The translations under genes and the position numbers were made by a program. From JAAYZK01 sp964535025 (GTDB taxonomy: Bacteria > Planctomycetota > Phycisphaerae > SM23-33 > FEN-1343), in assembly GCA_964535025.1 (NCBI GenBank), contig CAZHRW010000153.1, positions 1 through 15,273 on the forward strand: a stretch of DNA of 15,273 nt, read 5' to 3'. Positions 14,585 to 15,273 of the stretch are shown piece after piece. The notes below the pieces were generated by a model that did no database searches, had not been told where the DNA came from, and was given only the letters and a program-made list of their open reading frames with translations. Position 1 is the first letter of the stretch. Each line of letters begins with the position of its first letter.

Positions 14585-15273
14585 AGGCACGAACCCAACA
14601 CCTGACGCTGGGCCAGGGCCTCGCGGCCCTCGCGGCCGTCTCCCTGATGGCCGCGGTCGCGCCGCCGAGCCTCCAGCAGCTTCGCACGCGGATGGAGCCG
14701 ATCACCTGCGCGAACAACCTCCGCGCGTGCCACCAGGCGTGGACCGTGTACGGGGCGCAGTACGACGGCGTGTGGATCGCGCCGTGGGACCAGGGCGACC
14801 CTGACGATAACGGCATTAGCTGGGATGAGCAGTGGCCCTACACAATGGTTATTTACGTGATGGGCCATGCCTTGCCTGACGGCGAAGATGTCTACGAGCC
14901 TTACGAAGGTGGCTGGTATGGACCGGACGGGCGCCACGGCTTTCCCCCCACGGGCATGTCCAGCAGCCGGGAGGCCCCCCAACTGCAGTGCCCTACACTG
15001 GCCATGCGGCCCCCGACGAACATGTTCTGGCACGAGGCCACGAACTACAGCTACGCGGTCATGGGCGGGCACGTGGACTTTGGCGATGACATTCACTATA
15101 ACGTCAGCGACTACCCCGTTCCCGACGAGATGACACACCCGGCCACGACCGTCCTGCTGCACGACATCGGCGGTAATTCGGCTGACCCGATGGGTGACAC
15201 GAATGCCTGGACGGTGTATTCGCCGGATACGCTTATTCTCATCGACCCCCACGACGGCAGGTCCAACTACCTC
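14581..15273 (+). CDS. Pseudopilin/DUF1559-like protein, degenerate prepilin motif (cut by window edge)
   Basis: The frame runs 231 codons from the ATG at 14581 without a stop to the right edge. It starts inside the stop codon of the LRR gene (ATGA). The N-terminus, LTLGQGLAALAAVSLMAA then PPSLQQLRTRM and CANNLRACHQAW, lines up with planctomycete DUF1559 proteins, which read FTLIELLVVIAIIAIL, then LLPAVQQAREAAR and CKNNLKQIGLAL. The Gly before the cleavage site and the Glu at position 5 are both missing (His and Gln here), so prepilin peptidase processing is doubtful. Near the edge the sequence reads LILIDPHDGRSNYL. This resembles the start of the H-x-G-x-x-N-x-L-F-x-D-G motif near the end of these proteins, so little is probably missing. 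It may be a structural surface protein or minor pseudopilin; the role is not known. Confidence 0.7.
   Translation, partial: MKARTQHLTLGQGLAALAAVSLMAAVAPPSLQQLRTRMEPITCANNLRACHQAWTVYGAQYDGVWIAPWDQGDPDDNGISWDEQWPYTMVIYVMGHALPDGEDVYEPYEGGWYGPDGRHGFPPTGMSSSREAPQLQCPTLAMRPPTNMFWHEATNYSYAVMGGHVDFGDDIHYNVSDYPVPDEMTHPATTVLLHDIGGNSADPMGDTNAWTVYSPDTLILIDPHDGRSNYL

Overview
The window is about two thirds G+C and looks like a chromosome segment from a Planctomycetota bacterium, most likely of the Phycisphaerae type. This is inferred from four traits seen together: secreted proteins ending in paired dockerin-like calcium loops, a PEP-CTERM surface protein, a DUF1559-like pseudopilin relative, and a DUF4954-family protein. 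No search was run, so the placement is a judgement from sequence style.

Layout. On the minus strand at the left edge lie the first 23 codons of hemA (glutamyl-tRNA reductase), preceded by a 733-residue DUF4954-family left-handed beta-helix protein (120-2321); the two are probably co-transcribed leftward. A 191-base divergent spacer follows. Rightward from it runs a three-gene tandem array (2513-8104). Its products are paralogous secreted proteins with the same architecture: signal peptide, right-handed parallel beta-helix, choice-of-anchor-Q-like segment, PKD-like domain and a C-terminal pair of dockerin-like calcium loops. The array ends at a strong intrinsic terminator (8127-8173).

Next come an HtrA/DegP-type protease with two PDZ domains (8382-9887) and an ATP-dependent Lon protease (9929-12376), 41 bases apart and evidently one proteostasis operon. 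A site with ECF-sigma spacing lies upstream of htrA. A membrane-anchored zinc-ribbon protein with four cysteine pairs (12529-13062) has its own near-consensus promoter and a strong terminator.

After a 646-base gap holding that terminator, a good sigma70-type promoter and a leader of about 340 bases with hairpins, there is an overlapping pair. The first gene encodes a leucine-rich-repeat protein with both a dockerin-like doublet and a PEP-CTERM sorting signal (13709-14584). The second encodes a pseudopilin/DUF1559-like protein with a degenerate prepilin motif (14581 to the right edge, incomplete).

How the parts fit. The most distinctive content is the extracellular module: three near-equal beta-helix paralogs and an LRR protein that share the same paired calcium-loop tail. 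No cohesin gene is seen here. The beta-helix proteins may act on, or bind, polysaccharide at or outside the cell surface, with the calcium-loop tail in the place usually taken by an anchor; this is inference. The other genes are housekeeping (haem synthesis, protein quality control) or uncharacterised.
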